From Natronocalculus amylovorans (GTDB taxonomy: Archaea; Halobacteriota; Halobacteria; Halobacteriales; Haloferacaceae), in contig NZ_JAKRVX010000006.1 of assembly GCF_023638035.1 (NCBI RefSeq), positions 1 to 64,000 on the forward strand: DNA of 64,000 bases, written 5' to 3'. The notes beneath the pieces were generated by a model. The model did not search any database. It was not told the DNA's origin and was given only the letters and a program-made list of their open reading frames with translations. Positions 33,619 through 42,952 of the stretch are shown here, in pieces. Both the position numbers and the translations under genes were made by a program. How positions within the stretch are numbered: position 1 is the first letter of the stretch; each line of letters begins with the position of its first letter.

Positions 33619-34440
33619 TTAGTAGAGTTCATCTAGTTCTTCTTCAATGTGGCTTTGCTCTGCAGTTGGGAACTGCCCGTTTTCGACCGCATCTTTGTAT
33701 GCCGTAACTGCGTTTTGAATTTCAGAACGGACGTCGCCAAACTGTTTTGAAAATGGTGGCGACCACTCATCTAAGCCAAGTACATCTGTAATCACAAGCA
33801 CCTGCCCATCACAGTCTCGACCAGCGCCGATACCGATCGTTGGAATCGAAATCTCCGATGTAACCTGTGCTGCCAAGTTTTCCGGGATATGTTCTAAGAC
33901 AAGCGAGAATGCACCCGCAGACTCATGTTCGCGTCCGAGCGCAAGGATTTCGCGTGCTGCCTGTTTTGTTGTCCCCTGACGACCGTATCCACCAATCTGA
34001 TTCACATGCTGGGGTGTCAAACCAAGGTGTGCCATCACCGGGATTCCAAGCTCTGTCAACCGCTGTGTCGTCTCGACAGTGTGTGCACCACTTTCGAGTT
34101 TGACTGCATCAGCCCCGGCTTCTTTCAACATCATGCCCGCGTTTCTAATTGTCTCTGCTTCATCAACCCCGAACGAAAGAAACGGCATATCCGCAACGAC
34201 AAGTGCGTTCTCTGTGACACGGGAGACTGCGGCGGTTCGGCTTTTGACCTCGTCGATAGTTACGGGAAGCGTTGATTCATGACCCAATACGGCGTTGCCC
34301 ATGCTATCACCGACAAGAATGATATCAATTCCAGCCTCGTCAATGAGCTTTGCTGTTGGCGCATCGTATGCGGTGAGCATCGTAATTGGCTCCGAGCCGG
34401 CCTGTTCTCGGAGGCCCCGTGTGGTGACCATAGCCGCCAT
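33619..34440 (-). CDS. panB: 3-methyl-2-oxobutanoate hydroxymethyltransferase
   Basis: 273 aa, complete. PanB barrel signatures: MLTAYDAPTAKLIDEAGID, LVGDSMGNAVLGHESTLPVT, ADMPFLSFG, GADAVKLE, HLGLTPQHVNQIGGY and PTIGIGAGRDCDGQVLV. It transfers a hydroxymethyl group to alpha-ketoisovalerate to form ketopantoate, the first committed step towards pantothenate and CoA. Haloarchaea use a bacterial-like panB, which fits. No other pantothenate gene is in the window. Confidence 0.95.
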   Translation of the reverse strand: MAAMVTTRGLREQAGSEPITMLTAYDAPTAKLIDEAGIDIILVGDSMGNAVLGHESTLPVTIDEVKSRTAAVSRVTENALVVADMPFLSFGVDEAETIRNAGMMLKEAGADAVKLESGAHTVETTQRLTELGIPVMAHLGLTPQHVNQIGGYGRQGTTKQAAREILALGREHESAGAFSLVLEHIPENLAAQVTSEISIPTIGIGAGRDCDGQVLVITDVLGLDEWSPPFSKQFGDVRSEIQNAVTAYKDAVENGQFPTAEQSHIEEELDELY

Positions 34441-34530
34441 TCTATCTCAAATAAGTAAACAAATCCGATCTGTCCTGGTCTTTCACGGAAAACCGCAACG
34501 ACATTAACCACCGACCAGCTACTATCGGAT

Positions 34531-34821
34531 GTGCCGGAACTTATCGAACGCACAGACCCGGAGGGTGTTGATTTCGGCTGGGTAATGCAAATGACGTTCG
34601 TCCTCACAATACTCATTGGCGCGCCGATCGTCGCGATCCTCTCGGCATTTACAGTACTTCCTGGATGGGGTGCACGTGCGAGCTTTGCGATCCAAGTTGG
34701 CGCGCCCATTTGGCTCTGTACGTCGATCGCACTGTTTCTGTATGAAAAACGCCGCGTAGGAAACGAAGCAGACACAGAGGAAGAACGTGAGCCAACTGAT
34801 ACGGACACAGACACCGCCTAA
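34531..34821 (+). CDS. DUF5822 family membrane protein
   Basis: 96 aa with a GTG start. TDPEGVDFGWVMQMTF then two hydrophobic segments (about 18-42 and 50-70), a short basic turn (YEKRR) and an acidic, threonine-rich tail. This is the small haloarchaeal DUF5822 family. Function unknown. Divergent from panB, and its stop is four bases from the convergent HAD gene. Confidence 0.78.
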   Translation: MPELIERTDPEGVDFGWVMQMTFVLTILIGAPIVAILSAFTVLPGWGARASFAIQVGAPIWLCTSIALFLYEKRRVGNEADTEEEREPTDTDTDTA

Positions 34822-34825
34822 GCAG

Positions 34826-35353
34826 CTATGGAACGTAGCGAAAGTCGGTCCCAGCCCTCTCAGCGGTTGTTTTATCACTCTCTGAATCACCAATAAATAG
34901 TGTCTCTTCTGGTGTTGCACCCAGCCCGTCGATCGCTGCGAGCAACGGCTCTGGATCGGGTTTTTGTTTTGGAACGGTATCTCGACCAACAATGGCGTCG
35001 ACATCGCTGTGGAGGGTGTGCGTCTCAAGGGCAATCTCACATGCCGCCTCGCAGTTGAGCGAACAGACCCCGACGGGAACAGAAAGCGAAGAAACATCAT
35101 CCGCGAGCGCAAGTCGATCGGATGTCCGAGCACCCTCTCGTTCGTGTGCGCTGATTGCATCCTCAACAGCGCCACCCAACCCAACCGATGATGCTTGAGC
35201 TGTGAGCGTCCACAGGTCTTCGCCTGCGACATCAATATCTTCCGCAGCATACACTGCAATAACATCACGGGCGACCGCAGCCCAATCAACCTTCAAATAG
35301 ACGAGTGTTCCATCAAGATCATAGACGATCGCGTCATATCCATCGTACTCCAT
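34826..35353 (-). CDS. HAD-superfamily hydrolase
   Basis: 175 aa. HAD motifs are all present: I, YDLDGTLV (two catalytic aspartates); II, GVCSLN; III, KQKPDPEPLL; IV, FIGDSESDKTTAERAG. The cap is a small helical insert between motifs I and II, as in phosphoglycolate phosphatase-like enzymes. A phosphatase acting on a small phosphorylated metabolite is likely. The substrate is unknown. It is 50 bases upstream of the acyl-CoA dehydrogenase end on the other side and shows no operon link. Confidence 0.85.
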   Translation of the reverse strand: MEYDGYDAIVYDLDGTLVYLKVDWAAVARDVIAVYAAEDIDVAGEDLWTLTAQASSVGLGGAVEDAISAHEREGARTSDRLALADDVSSLSVPVGVCSLNCEAACEIALETHTLHSDVDAIVGRDTVPKQKPDPEPLLAAIDGLGATPEETLFIGDSESDKTTAERAGTDFRYVP

Positions 35354-35403
35354 ACAACAGAGACGTGGTTCGGGCGAAAAACTGCTTTGGCTACAGTAGC
35401 AGT

Positions 35404-36531
35404 CTAATCAAGCACTCCACGAGCGATGATCTCTTTTTGAATTTCAGATGTACCCTCGTAGATCGTTGTAATCTTTGCATCACGGTAGAACCGCTCAACA
35501 TCGAACTCGGACATATACCCATAGCCGCCGTGGATCTGAACTGCCTCGTTTGCCACATCAACAGCAGCCTCACTTGCAAAGTATTTCGCCATTGCCGCAG
35601 TCACTCTGTTATCTTCACCGGCATCATCCTGTCGCGCGGCCTCATGGACGAGTCCGCGTGAGGCCTCAATCTGGGTTGCCATCTCTGCGAACTTATGCCG
35701 AATTGTCTGGATCTCCGAAATGGGTGCATCAAACTGCTCTCTTTCATGCGCATACGTTCGTGCCTGATCGAACGCCGCCTGTGCGACACCAACTGCCTGC
35801 GCCGCAATCCCTACCCGACCACCAGTGAGGATATGGAACGCTGCTGACAGCCCTCGTCCCTCCGCAGTAAGTCTGTTTTCGGCAGGAATACGAACGTCAT
35901 CAAACGTGAGTTGGGTGGTATCGCTTGCGCGGAGTCCAAGCTTTTCCTCTTTTTTGCCAACCTCAACACCGGCTGTGGATTTTGGAACGAGAAACTGTGT
36001 CACTGACCCGTCGTCTTCCGGGTCGGTTTTTGCAAAGACGATCGCAACTTCGCCTCGCTGCCCGTTTGTGATCCACTGTTTTCGCCCATTGAGGACGTAT
36101 TCATCACCCTCCCGAATAGCAGTTGTACTCATCTCTGCAGGGTTTGATCCTGCCTCCGGCTCTGACAGGCAAAACATCCCAACTGGACGGCCAGTCGCCA
36201 TCTCCGGAAGCCACTGCTCTTTCTGTTCGTCAGTTCCGAACTCGGAGAGACACGAAGTCGCAAGACAGTGTACCGAAAGCGCCGTAGCAACCGCAAGTTG
36301 GCCGTACGCAACCTCCTCATTAACGAGTGCATAGGTAACCCGATCGGCCTCATAGCCACCGTATTCGAGCGGGACAGTTAAGCCAGTGAGATCAAGTTCT
36401 GCAAGTCCATCCCACAGATCTTCAGGAAACGTCTCCGTTTTGTCCGCCTCCTGTGCACCCTCACGTAGTTCTTCGACAGCAAACTCCCGAACCACATCAC
36501 GGATCGTTCGCTGCTCAGCAGTCAGTTCCAT
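35404..36531 (-). CDS. Acyl-CoA dehydrogenase
   Basis: 375 aa, standard length. FAD and substrate signatures: MFCLSEPEAGSNPAEMSTTA, WITNGQ, VFAKTDPE, LRASDTTQLTFDDVRIP, AAQAVGVAQAAFD and VQIHGGYGYMSEFDVERFYRDAKITTIYEGTSEIQ. The glutamate in IYEGTSE is at the usual catalytic-base position of short-chain enzymes. It oxidises acyl-CoA to enoyl-CoA and passes electrons to ETF. Haloarchaea carry many paralogues for fatty and amino acid breakdown; chain-length preference cannot be read. Confidence 0.93.
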   Translation of the reverse strand: MELTAEQRTIRDVVREFAVEELREGAQEADKTETFPEDLWDGLAELDLTGLTVPLEYGGYEADRVTYALVNEEVAYGQLAVATALSVHCLATSCLSEFGTDEQKEQWLPEMATGRPVGMFCLSEPEAGSNPAEMSTTAIREGDEYVLNGRKQWITNGQRGEVAIVFAKTDPEDDGSVTQFLVPKSTAGVEVGKKEEKLGLRASDTTQLTFDDVRIPAENRLTAEGRGLSAAFHILTGGRVGIAAQAVGVAQAAFDQARTYAHEREQFDAPISEIQTIRHKFAEMATQIEASRGLVHEAARQDDAGEDNRVTAAMAKYFASEAAVDVANEAVQIHGGYGYMSEFDVERFYRDAKITTIYEGTSEIQKEIIARGVLD

Positions 36532-36576
36532 ACTGCTGTTTGGAACCTATATGAAAAAAAGTGATTGTTTCTCCGA

Positions 36577-37554
36577 CTACTCCCAGAGCGGATACAATTC
36601 GTCTTTTCCAGGGTCGGTAATCCGTGTTCTATCTAGAACGACTGCACCGGTCTCATCGTCTGTGGGCGATCGAGCCGTTCCAATACTCGTTGCGTCAATT
36701 CCATTTGTTTGCAGCGATGTCAGCGCAGCGTCAGCGCTCTCGGATGGAACCGCAGCAAGGAGTGCACCGGAGCCGAAGATCGACAACGGGTCCACGGCCA
36801 TTGCGTCACAGATTTGTTTGGTTTCGTCTCGGATCCGAATCTGTTCACGTGAGATATGTAGATCAACCGCTGATGCGGCTGCCATCTCACAGAGTCCCGC
36901 GCGGACGCCTCCTTCTGTTGGGTCATGCATTGCGGTTGCAACCGATCGCAGCAGCCTCGATTCGGGCAACACGCTAATCTCATCAACAAATGTTTGTGCA
37001 CGCTCGATAATTTCGGGCTCAACGCCTCGATCCAAAAGCGTCGATTCGAAATCGCTTGCTAAGATCGCCGTCCCTTCAATTGCCGCCCCTTTTGTCAGTA
37101 TAATCGTGTCTCCCGGAGCTGCGCCGCCCGTTGGAATGAACCGATCGGTCCGACCAAAACAGGTGATCGAAAGCGTCGGGCGGGACAGTTCGGGGAGATA
37201 CTCAGTATGTCCGCCAACGATCGTTGCACCGATCGCTGTTGCCGCCTCATCTAGTTGTGTTGTAAGCGTTTTAAGCAGCGCTGGGTCATCGCTTGGCAAA
37301 AAAAGAACATTTGTTAAAAACTCCGGATCAGCACCCGACGCGGCGACATCGTTTGCCGCAATGGGGACGGCAAGCGTTCCTGCGGATTCGGATGCAAGCG
37401 AAATTGGGTCGCTACTAACGACCAAGATCGCATCGCCAAGATCGATCGCTGCAGCATCCTCCCCATACGTTGCCCCGGTTTGCACCGCGTCGTTCGGTGC
37501 ACCAGTCCGTGCGAGCACCCGTGCGAGCACGTCTGGGTCAAGCTTTCCGATCAT
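36577..37554 (-). CDS. AIR synthase-related (HypE/PurM-like) protein
   Basis: 325 aa. PurM-like fold: TGATYGEDAAAIDLGD, SSDPISLA, AANDVAASGADPEFLT, VGGHTEYLP, MHDPTEGGVRAGLCEMA and IFGSGALLAAV. It lines up best with HypE, the hydrogenase maturation factor, but no other hyp gene is nearby and the C-terminal PRIC cyanation tail of true HypE is absent (it ends LYPLWE). So it is probably a different ATP-dependent enzyme of this fold. Upstream and downstream genes on the same strand (dehydrogenase, AlaX) give no clear pathway. Confidence 0.82.
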   Translation of the reverse strand: MIGKLDPDVLARVLARTGAPNDAVQTGATYGEDAAAIDLGDAILVVSSDPISLASESAGTLAVPIAANDVAASGADPEFLTNVLFLPSDDPALLKTLTTQLDEAATAIGATIVGGHTEYLPELSRPTLSITCFGRTDRFIPTGGAAPGDTIILTKGAAIEGTAILASDFESTLLDRGVEPEIIERAQTFVDEISVLPESRLLRSVATAMHDPTEGGVRAGLCEMAAASAVDLHISREQIRIRDETKQICDAMAVDPLSIFGSGALLAAVPSESADAALTSLQTNGIDATSIGTARSPTDDETGAVVLDRTRITDPGKDELYPLWE

Positions 37555-37614
37555 TGTCTACAAACTGTAACGGCAATCGGTTGAACGTACCGAAGTTAGC
37601 TATTTGCAGGTGTG

Positions 37615-38841
37615 CTATTCGTGGGCGTGCGATGCTGCACACTCGGTGAGGAACGACACAACCGCATCAAGATCGCCGCTCAATCCGCCACCCTGTGCGA
37701 ACGTCTCGCTTCCGCCACCGCCGCCACCAAACTCCGATGTAACATCGTTTACCAGTTCGCCCGCACCCGGAGACCCGGTGGATGCGATAACCACAAACGG
37801 GGCACTGGCACTCCCAACAACAGCAACAACAGGCACCTCATCTCCAACAACATCTTTGGCAACAGTGCCGGCGTCGGTCGCGTCAAACCCACCTACGGTC
37901 CCGACCGCCCACCCATTGCCAACTGGATCGAATCCGCGTATGTGTTGTTTGAGGAGCCTTGATTTGAGTGCTGTAACTTCGGCACGTAGCTCATTCTGCG
38001 TGGTGGTGAGTCGATCGACTGCGTTCGGTAACTCCGTAATGCCCGTTTCGGCAGCATGAGCCGCGTCGATCGCAGCCTGATGCACCGTTTTCCGCTGTTC
38101 GATCCCAACTGGACCAACAGCAAACTCCACGCGAGTCATTCCTTCACCAGGATTCGATCGAGAGAGAACTGAGATCGGTCCAATCTCGTTCGTATTCGCC
38201 ACGTGTGTCCCACCACACGCCGCAACATCCCACGGATCATCGCCGTCACCAGTTCCGTGAATCGTGACGACGCGAACGGTGTCTCCGTTGGCCATTGCGC
38301 CATCTTCAGTTTTTGTATTGAATGCAATCTCCTCCATCTCTCGAGCAGTTTCAACGGGAACTTCCTCCCACGATACCGACAGCGAGTCCCAAACAACACG
38401 ATTCACAAGCCGTTCGAGTTCAACCAGCACTGAGTCGTCGATCTTAGTTGGTGTAACAAAATCAACCCGTACTTTTTCAGCGTCAATATCAAACCCGCCG
38501 TACCCCAGATCATCCAACAATCGTCTTCCGGCTCCATAGAGTGCATGGCTAGCCGTATGTGCTCGCATACAGTATGTCCGGAATGGTGCATCGATCACAC
38601 ACGGAACCGTCTCTCCAATAGCTGCGTCGATCGGCGCAGAGAGCGTATGCACATGTCCTTCTTCCCCTTCTTGAACTGCTTCGACGGAGATGCCTGCGAT
38701 CGTCCCCCGATCGGCCGGCTGCCCGCCACTTTCGGCATAAAAATATGAGTGATCTAACACAACATCTGTCCGATCGATCGAACGTATTTCAGCATCGAAT
38801 GAACGCACGGTCGGATCTGCCGCAGCACGTTGCCCTGTCAT
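37615..38841 (-). CDS. AlaX-type alanyl-tRNA editing protein with DHHA1 domain
   Basis: 408 aa. The N-terminal editing domain resembles the second half of alanyl-tRNA synthetase: DHSYFYAESGGQPADRG, then zinc ligands in HTASH and CGGTHV. The middle is a coiled-coil helix (RLTTTQNELRAEVTALKSRLL). The C-terminal 100 residues are a DHHA1 domain ending in a glycine-rich motif (EFGGGGGGSETFAQGGG). There is no catalytic aminoacylation domain. Long AlaX proteins of this type hydrolyse Ser or Gly wrongly attached to tRNA-Ala. Confidence 0.9.
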   Translation of the reverse strand: MTGQRAAADPTVRSFDAEIRSIDRTDVVLDHSYFYAESGGQPADRGTIAGISVEAVQEGEEGHVHTLSAPIDAAIGETVPCVIDAPFRTYCMRAHTASHALYGAGRRLLDDLGYGGFDIDAEKVRVDFVTPTKIDDSVLVELERLVNRVVWDSLSVSWEEVPVETAREMEEIAFNTKTEDGAMANGDTVRVVTIHGTGDGDDPWDVAACGGTHVANTNEIGPISVLSRSNPGEGMTRVEFAVGPVGIEQRKTVHQAAIDAAHAAETGITELPNAVDRLTTTQNELRAEVTALKSRLLKQHIRGFDPVGNGWAVGTVGGFDATDAGTVAKDVVGDEVPVVAVVGSASAPFVVIASTGSPGAGELVNDVTSEFGGGGGGSETFAQGGGLSGDLDAVVSFLTECAASHAHE

Positions 38842-38919
38842 TGTATGCTATGTACTCACGCAACAACGCACAAAAAGATACAGCAGCCAACGCCGATCAA
38901 TAGCTACCCTGGGTTTGGG

Positions 38920-39465
38920 TCACTCGTCTACGAGTGCGATCTCAAGTTCCTCTTCGATTGCTCGAATGACAGATCCACCGACACCTGCGCGTGTTGCCCG
39001 ACCCTGTTCAACCGCGAGAAGGTCTTTCTCAGAAACATCAAGCGTCTCTGCGAGCCCTTCAAGCGTGTAGCCTGCATCTTGTCGCGCGGTCTCGACAACC
39101 TCGCCATAGCCGGAGATGAGATACGGGAGCCGATCGCGCTCGTAGTTTGTCCCCTCCTTTTCCCAATGTGTCGAGTCGCCTTTCCCTGCGTCATACATTT
39201 TTGCAGCGCGTTGGGCGGCTCGCTTTTTTCGACTCCGTTCGGAGTCAGGGCGATCGTTGCCTTGGTCCTGCTGTCGGTTGGCATTCTTTCGGTGTCGGTT
39301 TTTGTTTTTATTTTGGTTTTCTCCGTGTGGGGCACACGATTTACAGACTAACAGCTCCGCTCCTGCGACGTTTGCCCGGCGGAGCTTTGCGCTTTCGCTT
39401 CCGCATAGCTCACAGGAACCACCATCCCCACCACCACCAGATCGACCTGTTGAGTATTTCGCCAT
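38920..39465 (-). CDS. MBF1-like zinc ribbon and helix-turn-helix protein
   Basis: 181 aa from ATG 39465 (MAKYSTGRSGG). N-terminal zinc ribbon with CELC and CKSC, a basic low-complexity linker (NQNKNKNRHRKN), then a C-terminal HTH of the Xre/MBF1 type (ETARQDAGYTLEGLAETLDVSEKDLLAVEQGR). Archaeal MBF1 homologues associate with transcription or the small ribosomal subunit. The linker is unusually rich in Asn, Arg and Lys for a haloarchaeal protein. It lies downstream of tRNA-Leu on the same strand. Confidence 0.85.
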   Translation of the reverse strand: MAKYSTGRSGGGGDGGSCELCGSESAKLRRANVAGAELLVCKSCAPHGENQNKNKNRHRKNANRQQDQGNDRPDSERSRKKRAAQRAAKMYDAGKGDSTHWEKEGTNYERDRLPYLISGYGEVVETARQDAGYTLEGLAETLDVSEKDLLAVEQGRATRAGVGGSVIRAIEEELEIALVDE

Positions 39466-39627
39466 ACCGATGCTGTACTCACCGCGTGATGTTAAACCCG
39501 TGGCTGTCAGTGATCCATGTGGGTGTATCCTACTTGCGGTACGAGATCGGTCCACGTGACCTGTTGGTCAAGATTGTAGTTTTTGGAAAATGTGCGTGGG
39601 TGCTGCCTGAGAGCAACACCTGCATCG

Positions 39628-39642
39628 GGTGGGTGTACCACC
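39628..39642 (-). terminator. Hairpin just after tRNA-Leu
   Basis: GGTGG-GTGTA-CCACC lies eight bases beyond the 3' end of tRNA-Leu (minus strand). It may mark the end or processing site of the tRNA transcript, or a leader structure for the MBF1-like gene. Confidence 0.35.
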
Positions 39643-39650
39643 TAAACGAT

Positions 39651-39734
39651 GCGTGGGACCGGATTTGAACCGGCGGACCTCTACAGGACAGCGCCCTCAA
39701 CGCTGCGCCGTTGGCCTGGCTTGGCTACCCACGC
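39651..39734 (-). tRNA. tRNA-Leu (anticodon GAG)
   Basis: 84 bases. Acceptor stem GCGTGGG/CCCACGC; anticodon stem CAGCG/CGCTG with loop TTGAGGG, anticodon GAG (reads CTC and CTT); long variable arm as in leucine tRNAs; T-arm GCCGG-TTCAAAT-CCGGT. CCA is not encoded. No intron is seen. Confidence 0.95.
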
Positions 39735-39897
39735 TCGTTGCGTGTTTTCTGCGTTTTCTCGTATCCGTGGGGAAGATAAAAGCCCTTCCTTTTGCTGGCG
39801 CTGTGACTCTGTGTGACATCGCCACGGCGATCGAATCTATCAACTGACGGTTCACACAAGTCAGAACCATTTTCGATCGAGCATCCCAATAGCTGCC

Positions 39898-40458
39898 ATG
39901 GAACGTTCCACGCTCAAAAATAATGTCCCTGCACTTACTGCACTCTTGAGCATCATCTCGCTTGCACTTGTCTTTGGGGCTGTCCTTCAAGCAATCCCAC
40001 AGTCAGTTATCCCCCGGTTCGACCCATTGCTGGCACTCATTCCGCATCTTAATGTTGTGCTGAGCCTTGCGGCGATCGGCACAATTCTTGCAGGATGGCG
40101 CGCAATCAGACAGAACCGTGTTGGAACACACAAAAAATTCATGCTTGCATCGTTCGCCCTGTTTGCTGGATTTCTCGTGTTCTACCTCTATCGTGTTGCA
40201 CTTTTGGGACCCGGCGAGTTCCCGGGGCCGGATACAGTCTACCTCTACATCTATCTCCCAACGCTTGCGATCCACATACTGTTGGCCGTAATCTGTGTTC
40301 CATTCGTCTTCTACGCGCTATTGCTCGCAGGGACACGCCCTGTGGCGGAGATCTATGATACACGGCACAAGACAGTCGGAAAAATTGCGGCTGTTCTGTG
40401 GTTAATCTCGTTCAGCCTCGGAATCGTCGTGTATCTGTTCTTATACGTGCTTTACTGA
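39898..40458 (+). CDS. DUF420 family membrane protein
   Basis: 186 aa with five or six hydrophobic segments and conserved histidines in HLNVVLSLAAIGTILAGW, THKKFMLASFALF, and AIHILLAVICVPFVFYALLLAG, then HKTVGKIAAVLW. This is the DUF420 pattern, membrane proteins often found near terminal oxidase or heme-copper assembly genes. The neighbouring convergent gene encodes a halocyanin, so a role in the respiratory chain is plausible (inference). Confidence 0.85.
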   Translation: MERSTLKNNVPALTALLSIISLALVFGAVLQAIPQSVIPRFDPLLALIPHLNVVLSLAAIGTILAGWRAIRQNRVGTHKKFMLASFALFAGFLVFYLYRVALLGPGEFPGPDTVYLYIYLPTLAIHILLAVICVPFVFYALLLAGTRPVAEIYDTRHKTVGKIAAVLWLISFSLGIVVYLFLYVLY

Positions 40459-41144
40459 CCGTATACTTTGCCGTCACTGTCACCATCTACGTCTCCAGGA
40501 TTGTAGACAAATTTTAACAGCACTGCAAACAGCGCTGGTGACAACAGTGCAACAATCCCTGCACCGCCAATTAGATACGCAGGTGGGATAGGGAAATCAT
40601 CAAGAAATCCGGCTGCCGGTTCGGCTTCCTCGTCGCCATCACCATCTTCAGCCGTATCTTCGTCCGTGTCTGCATCGATGAGTGCCTCCTCATCGATCGC
40701 ATCACCAACCGCAACGGCACCCTTCATTCCAAGCGCTTCATGCGGCGTACAGACGTATGTGAAGATTCCCGCTCCTTCAAAGGTGTGCTCAAATGTATGC
40801 CCATCATCATCGACAATTTCGCTTTCAAATTCGCCATCGCTCTCGGCGACGTTATGACCGCCTCCTTCACCGGTCCACTCCCACACAACTGTTGCTCCCT
40901 CGTCGATCGCGATCGCTGGAGGATCGTACAGTAATCCGTCATCACCGGCCCCAACAGTGACTGTTACCGTCTCCTCACCACGGAAGTCCGACGTACCCTC
41001 ATAATTATCAACGTCATCAAACCAACCATCATACGGGTCTTCTTGTGCGGTGACCGGGGTCGAGAGTGCAGCCGCGGCAGTCAGTCCAACACCAAGGCGT
41101 AAACAGTCACGCCGATCGATACGTGGAGCTGTTGCATCGCTCAT
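40452..41144 (-). CDS. Halocyanin-like blue copper protein with C-terminal membrane anchor
   Basis: 230 aa from ATG 41144. Twin-arginine signal (RIDRRDCLRLGVG, hydrophobic core, TPVTAQ). The halocyanin domain carries all type 1 copper ligands: H in GGGHNVAES and C, H and M in YVCTPHEALGM. An acidic linker (EDGDGDEEAE) leads to a C-terminal membrane helix (YLIGGAGIVALLSPALFAVLL) and a short acidic cytoplasmic tail. It probably carries electrons between respiratory complexes on the outer face of the membrane. Overlaps the end of the convergent DUF420 gene by seven bases. Confidence 0.9.
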   Translation of the reverse strand: MSDATAPRIDRRDCLRLGVGLTAAAALSTPVTAQEDPYDGWFDDVDNYEGTSDFRGEETVTVTVGAGDDGLLYDPPAIAIDEGATVVWEWTGEGGGHNVAESDGEFESEIVDDDGHTFEHTFEGAGIFTYVCTPHEALGMKGAVAVGDAIDEEALIDADTDEDTAEDGDGDEEAEPAAGFLDDFPIPPAYLIGGAGIVALLSPALFAVLLKFVYNPGDVDGDSDGKVYGQ

Positions 41145-41218
41145 AACCAAAACATACGCTGGCGTAGACAATAAGTACAACTCCGGATCTCACCCGCTGA
41201 GAATGTTACACCCACCGA

Positions 41219-42733
41219 TTAGTCGTCTGCGGTGACTGGCTCTTGTGTTCCGATGTCTGGTCGAGAGACATCCCGATCAGTTGTCTCACCATCAATATCG
41301 TACGGATACTCACCAGTCACACAACCAAGACAAAGATCGGCACGACTGCGTTCGAGTGCGGACGCAACGGCATCAATTGAGAGATACGCGAGTGAGTCTG
41401 CTTCGATTGTCTCACAAATTTCGGCAACGCTTTTATTCGCTGCAATAAGTTCATCTCTGGTTGCCATATCAATACCCATATAACACGGCGCAATGATCGG
41501 TGGTGCACCAATTCGCATATGGACTTCTTCTGCGCCGGCATCCTTGAGAAGGCTCACAAGCTGCATTGATGTTGTTCCACGGACGATCGAGTCGTCGATG
41601 ATGGTCACGGTTTTCCCTTCGATCGTGCTTTTGATCGGATTGAGCTTGAGCCTGACAGCCCGTTCGCGCTCATCCTGTGTCGGCATAATAAACGTCCGTC
41701 CAACGTACCGATTCTTCATCAGCCCTTCCGCAAACTCAACACCGGTATCATCTTCCTCACGAGGCTCTCCGGTAGCCGTTGTTTCGTTTGCGGCATCAGC
41801 ATAGCCAGAGGCAAACGCACGTCCAGAGTCAGGCACGGGCATCACAACATCAGATTCAACACCACTTTCTTCCCAGAGCTGTCGGCCAAGCTCTCTTCGC
41901 ACCTCATACACAAGTTTTTCATCAATAATTGAGTCCGGTCGAGCAAAATAGACGTGTTCAAAAAAGCAGTGGGCGGTGTTTTCTTCTTGAACGAGCTGAT
42001 ATGAGTCATATCCTGCGCCACCGCGCTCAAGCACGACGAGTTCACCTGGCCGAACGTCGCGGATTAACTCACCATCGAGGGTGTCGATGACGGCAGATTC
42101 GGAGGCAAGAACGTAGCCGTCCTCAAGTTCTCCGATGCAGAGCGGTCGATTTCCTTGTGGATCTCGAACACCAATCACTACGTCATCATGCATAATCGCA
42201 AGCGAGTATGAGCCATGGATCCGCTCCATCGTTCGTTTGACGGCACGGATCAGATCCTCGTCCAGCAGATTTCGCGCAATGTCGTGTGCAATAACTTCTG
42301 TATCCCCATCCGAGGTGAACGCATGACCAAGGTTTTCGAGTTCTTCGCGGATCTCATCAGCATTGACGAGATTTCCGTTGTGTGAGAGCCCTAATGATCC
42401 CGATTTGAATGAGACCGAGAATGGCTGTGCGCAACAGGAGTTGACGCTCCCAGCAGTGGGATATCGAACGTGACCAATCCCTGTTGCTCCGTTGAGCGAA
42501 TCAAGGTCGTTCTCCGAGAACGCATCGCCAACAAGCCCCATTTCGACGTGGCTGTGTTGTTGGAATCCATCGTGAGTAACGATCCCCGCGGATTCTTGTC
42601 CACGGTGTTGCAGCGCGTACAACGAGTAGTACAGTGGTCGCGCAGCGTTACGATCGTCCAAAGAGATCCCAACGACACCGCATTTTTCTGTCGGCCCATC
42701 AGTATAGCCGCCGAAATCCCGGCCCTGTGGCAT
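41219..42733 (-). CDS. purF: Amidophosphoribosyltransferase
   Basis: 504 aa from ATG 42733. An N-terminal 17-residue propeptide precedes the catalytic cysteine (C18 in EKCGVVGI). The glutaminase domain shows YALQHRGQESAGI, HVRYPTAGS, LSHNGNLVN and DTEVIAHDI. The phosphoribosyltransferase domain shows VMPVPDSGRAFASGYA and the PRPP loop TIIDDSIVRGTTS. Cysteines late in the chain (CYMGID, CLGCVTGEYP) match the iron-sulfur type of Bacillus PurF. It makes 5-phosphoribosylamine, the first step of purine synthesis. Confidence 0.95.
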   Translation of the reverse strand: MPQGRDFGGYTDGPTEKCGVVGISLDDRNAARPLYYSLYALQHRGQESAGIVTHDGFQQHSHVEMGLVGDAFSENDLDSLNGATGIGHVRYPTAGSVNSCCAQPFSVSFKSGSLGLSHNGNLVNADEIREELENLGHAFTSDGDTEVIAHDIARNLLDEDLIRAVKRTMERIHGSYSLAIMHDDVVIGVRDPQGNRPLCIGELEDGYVLASESAVIDTLDGELIRDVRPGELVVLERGGAGYDSYQLVQEENTAHCFFEHVYFARPDSIIDEKLVYEVRRELGRQLWEESGVESDVVMPVPDSGRAFASGYADAANETTATGEPREEDDTGVEFAEGLMKNRYVGRTFIMPTQDERERAVRLKLNPIKSTIEGKTVTIIDDSIVRGTTSMQLVSLLKDAGAEEVHMRIGAPPIIAPCYMGIDMATRDELIAANKSVAEICETIEADSLAYLSIDAVASALERSRADLCLGCVTGEYPYDIDGETTDRDVSRPDIGTQEPVTADD

Positions 42734-42952
42734 ATACAGTATACAATGAGTCAATGGGTAAAAAGACACGTGTTTGGTTCAAACGATGCATTCTCGCTGT
42801 TGAAATATGCATGTTTGTGTATTCAAGCGTGAAAATGCAGCGCTGTCGGTCTCGTTGTCAGTACGTGCAGCGTTGGAGATAGAACCGAAAAAAGAGGGAA
42901 AGAAATCGCTCAGCGATTGGTGAATGTATAGAGAAGGAAAAACGAGTATCGA

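Noticed and set aside
36577-37554. Naming the AIR-synthase-like protein hypE and inferring hydrogenase maturation
   Set aside because: No hydrogenase or other hyp gene is present and the C-terminal cysteine tail of HypE is missing.
36386-37570. 394-codon open frame on the plus strand
   Set aside because: It is antisense to the acyl-CoA dehydrogenase and AIR-synthase-like genes, serine-rich with no family motif, and arises from codon bias on the other strand.
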